DNA from: Paracoccus alkanivorans
GTDB lineage: Bacteria > Pseudomonadota > Alphaproteobacteria > Rhodobacterales > Rhodobacteraceae
Assembly (NCBI RefSeq): GCF_003697785.1
Contig: NZ_QOKZ01000002.1
Location: 62,001 to 126,000, forward strand
DNA: 64,000 nucleotides
Direction of reading: 5' to 3'
In this document: positions 62,007-64,000 of the stretch, one piece after another
Position numbering within the stretch: position 1 is the stretch's first letter
Layout of the letters: the number at the start of each line of letters is the position of its first letter
Notes under the pieces: model-generated
What the model saw: the letters and a program-made list of their open reading frames with translations, nothing else
Databases searched by the model: none
Told to the model about the DNA's origin: nothing
Translations under genes and position numbers: made by a program

Positions 62007-62807
62007 ATGGACGAAGAAAGCCGCATCACCAGGGAAGGCATCCGCATTCACGCCCCGCAGGATTTCGAAGGCATGCGCAAGGCAGGCGCGGTGGCTTCGC
62101 GGATCCTCGACGAGGTCGGCCCGCTGGTCGAACCGGGCGTGACCACCGGAGCCCTCGACGACTTCATCCGGAACCGGGTTGAGGAACTTGGCGCCACCTC
62201 GGCGACGATCGGCTATCGCGGCTATCAGCACGCAAGCTGCATCAGCGTGAACCATGTCGTCTGCCACGGTATTCCGAGCGAAAAAAGCCTGAAGAATGGC
62301 GATATCCTGAATATCGACGTCACCGTGATCGTCGATGGCTGGTATGGCGACACCAGCCGCATGTATGTGGCCGGAAAACCGTCGATCAAGGCGCAGAGGC
62401 TGATCCAGGTGACCCATGATTCACTGATGAAGGGGATCGAGGCCGTCCGTCCCGGTGCGACCTTCGGCGATATCGGCGCCGCTATCCAGACCTATGCCGA
62501 AGGGCATCGCATGTCGGTCGTGCGGGATTTCTGCGGTCACGGGCTGGGGCGGGTGTTCCACGCGCCGCCCAATGTCCTGCATTTCGGACGCGCCGGCAAG
62601 GGCCCGGTGCTGGAGGAAGGCATGTTCTTCACCATCGAGCCGATGATCAATCTGGGCCGTCCCGAGACCAAGACGCTGGCCGATGACTGGACCGCCGTCA
62701 CCCGCGACAAGTCCCTGTCGGCCCAGTTCGAGCATTCGATCGGCGTCACCTCGGACGGTTTCGAGATCTTCACACCATCGGACCTGTTCTTCCCGGAAGC
62801 CCGTTAA
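62007..62807 (+). CDS. map: Methionine aminopeptidase, type I
   Basis: Removes initiator methionine. 266 aa. The dinuclear metal ligands are visible in order: LNIDVTVIVDGWYGDTSRMY (two Asp), RDFCGHGLGRVFH (His), FFTIEPMI (Glu) and SAQFEHSIGVT (Glu). The ATG at 62007 is chosen after AGGAAAGGA; the family N-terminal IRIHAPQDFEGMRKAG starts about 12 residues in. Convergent with yqgE. Confidence 0.95.
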   Translation: MDEESRITREGIRIHAPQDFEGMRKAGAVASRILDEVGPLVEPGVTTGALDDFIRNRVEELGATSATIGYRGYQHASCISVNHVVCHGIPSEKSLKNGDILNIDVTVIVDGWYGDTSRMYVAGKPSIKAQRLIQVTHDSLMKGIEAVRPGATFGDIGAAIQTYAEGHRMSVVRDFCGHGLGRVFHAPPNVLHFGRAGKGPVLEEGMFFTIEPMINLGRPETKTLADDWTAVTRDKSLSAQFEHSIGVTSDGFEIFTPSDLFFPEAR

Positions 62808-62859
62808 GCTCTGCTCGGGAACCCCGCCCGTGCATCCGGCCGTGCCCGGCCATTGCCGG

Positions 62860-63450
62860 TCAGGCGCGACCCGCCGCAGCCGACAAGAGTGACGGATCAA
62901 TGCCTTGCGCTCGCAGCGCAAAATGCCATTTCACCTCGTTATCGGCGCCAAAGACCAACTCGTCGTCGCTGTCACCCACCAGCCAGCCGTTCTGCAGCAT
63001 TTCCTCTTCAAGCTGCCCCGGCCCCCAGCCTGCGTATCCCAGTGCCAGAACGGCCGATTCCGGGCCGTTCCCATGCGCCAGGTCCTCGAGAATGTCGCGG
63101 GTCGTCGTCATCGCCAGACCTTGCCCAATCCGCAGCCGCCCCTCGGGATCATTGCCATGCTCGGGCACGTTGTGCAGAACGAAGCCCCTTCCGGGCTCGA
63201 CCGGTCCGCCAAAGCGCACCTCGATCCGGCGGGCACCGTTATCGGCCTCTATCTCCAGTTGTTCCAGCAGGTCGCCGAAATCGATCTCGGGCAATGGCCG
63301 GTTGAGCACCAGCCCCATCGCCCCGTCGTCGGAATGCGCGCATATCAACACGACCGAGCGCTGGAAACGCGGATCATTCATTCCCGGCATGGCGATCAGA
63401 ACCTTGCCGGTCAGGTTTGCGGGTTCGGACTGTTCGGGGTTGCTGCTCAT
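62860..63450 (-). CDS. YqgE/AlgH family protein (DUF179)
   Basis: 196-aa soluble protein. Family elements: NLTGKVLIAMPGMNDPRFQRSV near the N-terminus, DGAMGLVLNRPL, RFGGPVEPGRGFVLH, and ALGYAGWGPGQLEEEMLQNGWL. The start is the ATG giving MSSNPEQSE; 16 upstream residues are unlikely. Function not established. Diverges from the DsbD-like gene over about 100 bases that include ATTTCATTCATCATACAAG, a possible promoter. Confidence 0.92.
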   Translation of the reverse strand: MSSNPEQSEPANLTGKVLIAMPGMNDPRFQRSVVLICAHSDDGAMGLVLNRPLPEIDFGDLLEQLEIEADNGARRIEVRFGGPVEPGRGFVLHNVPEHGNDPEGRLRIGQGLAMTTTRDILEDLAHGNGPESAVLALGYAGWGPGQLEEEMLQNGWLVGDSDDELVFGADNEVKWHFALRAQGIDPSLLSAAAGRA

Positions 63451-63553
63451 ATGGTCTCCTTGCCTCTCCAAGATCGGCGCTTCGGGGCGATGATGCAAGA
63501 TCCCCGCGTGAAAGTGATTTCATTCATCATACAAGTGTCGCTAAACCCGCCCC

Positions 63554-64000
63554 ATGATCCGAACCATGTCGCTGACCCTCTGCACCGCTCTGACCGTCCT
63601 TCCCGCCGCCGCCGAGCAACTGCCTCCGGGTGTCGTGTCGGCCCGGCTCCTGCCCGGCTGGACGGATGGGGACGGCAATCGCGTCTCTGCGCTTGAGTTG
63701 CGGCTTGAACCGGGATGGAAGACCTATTGGCGCAACCCCGGCGATAGCGGTCTGCCGCCCAGCTTCGACTGGCGGGAATCGGAAAACCTTGCCGAGGTCG
63801 CGTTTCACTGGCCCGCCCCGGAGGCGATCCGCTCCGGCGGCGAATTGACGCTTGGCTATCATGACCTGCTGGTTCTGCCGTTCACGGCGAAACCCGCCGA
63901 TCCCGGCCGGCCCGTCGAACTGGCTGCTGGAATCGACCTTGGGGTTTGCGAGAAAATCTGCGTGCCGGCCCATTTCGACCTGCAGGCACCCGCCGCGGGT
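63554..64000 (+). CDS. DsbD alpha-domain-like secreted protein, 3'-truncated by window edge
   Basis: Open from ATG 63554 to the last base (149 codons), with no stop, so the protein continues beyond the window. A signal peptide (MSLTLCTALTVLPAAA, cleavage near 20) leads to a domain with LRLEPGWKTYWRNPGDSGLPPSF and a C-x3-C pair in LGVCEKICVPAHFDL (about 132-146), as in the periplasmic N-terminal domain of DsbD-like thiol-disulfide interchange proteins. Membrane domains, if any, lie outside the window. Confidence 0.82.
   Translation, partial: MIRTMSLTLCTALTVLPAAAEQLPPGVVSARLLPGWTDGDGNRVSALELRLEPGWKTYWRNPGDSGLPPSFDWRESENLAEVAFHWPAPEAIRSGGELTLGYHDLLVLPFTAKPADPGRPVELAAGIDLGVCEKICVPAHFDLQAPAAG

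Overview
The window reads as chromosomal DNA of an alphaproteobacterium of the Rhodobacterales, most likely Paracoccus or a close relative. This rests on the GC-rich sequence, many 4-base ATGA gene overlaps, the xerD / aroK-aroB neighbourhood, the DUF2849 - sulfite reductase - APS-type cysH - DUF934 - fpr sulfur cluster, a single-cysteine DksA and a FolB with a long C-terminal extension. This is inference from gene content; no species marker such as an rRNA gene is present. No rRNA, tRNA, CRISPR array or intact transposase was recognised.

Layout. 1-2.2 kb: end of fabI followed by a HAD phosphatase/dehalogenase and an alpha/beta hydrolase. 2.2-5.6 kb (minus): trmJ, ctaA and an M32 carboxypeptidase. 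5.9-8.1 kb: a 53-aa protein, a DxD glycosyltransferase-like protein, a HEPN-like protein and a membrane methyltransferase. 8.2-12.2 kb: hom, a lytic transglycosylase, ssb and a leucine-dehydrogenase-type enzyme. 12.4-18.6 kb: aroK-aroB (minus), diverging from a small membrane protein, an unknown secreted protein, xerD, a CNNM/CorC protein and a GFA protein. 18.8-25.96 kb (minus): UvrD-type helicase, cobO, then assimilatory sulfate/sulfite reduction, with a divergent Lrp regulator at 26.1 kb. 26.6-28.0 kb: a GDCCVxC metal protein, arsC and a MOSC protein. 28-37.3 kb: pgk, two tandem cyclophilins, a divergent PPDK-like protein, a SleB-type hydrolase and the folB-folP-glmM operon. 37.4-43.98 kb: FAD monooxygenase, DJ-1 protein, dksA, an orphan MoxR ATPase, LtrA and cobUTS. 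44.1-49.7 kb: a complete oppABCDF peptide importer.

The accessory part lies at about 49.7-54.7 kb. An AT-rich block carries a sulfotransferase, followed by GSCFA and SGNH proteins. These point to decoration of a surface glycan, which is inference. The stretch then breaks up into a truncated glycosyltransferase, a chloride channel with one stop and two frameshifts, and a MarR gene with two frameshifts. From 54.8 kb the sequence is core again: hydrolase, thrS, cspA, an acyl-CoA synthetase/DsbA pair, cinA-like/GNAT, map, yqgE and the start of a DsbD-like protein at the right edge.

The strongest non-coding signal is a short repeat (core GGTATTT-N3-CAAAGAAGAAG), usually next to a GC-rich hairpin. 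It occurs four times, and all four copies lie between convergent genes (9.5, 12.3, 37.3 and 54.7 kb).
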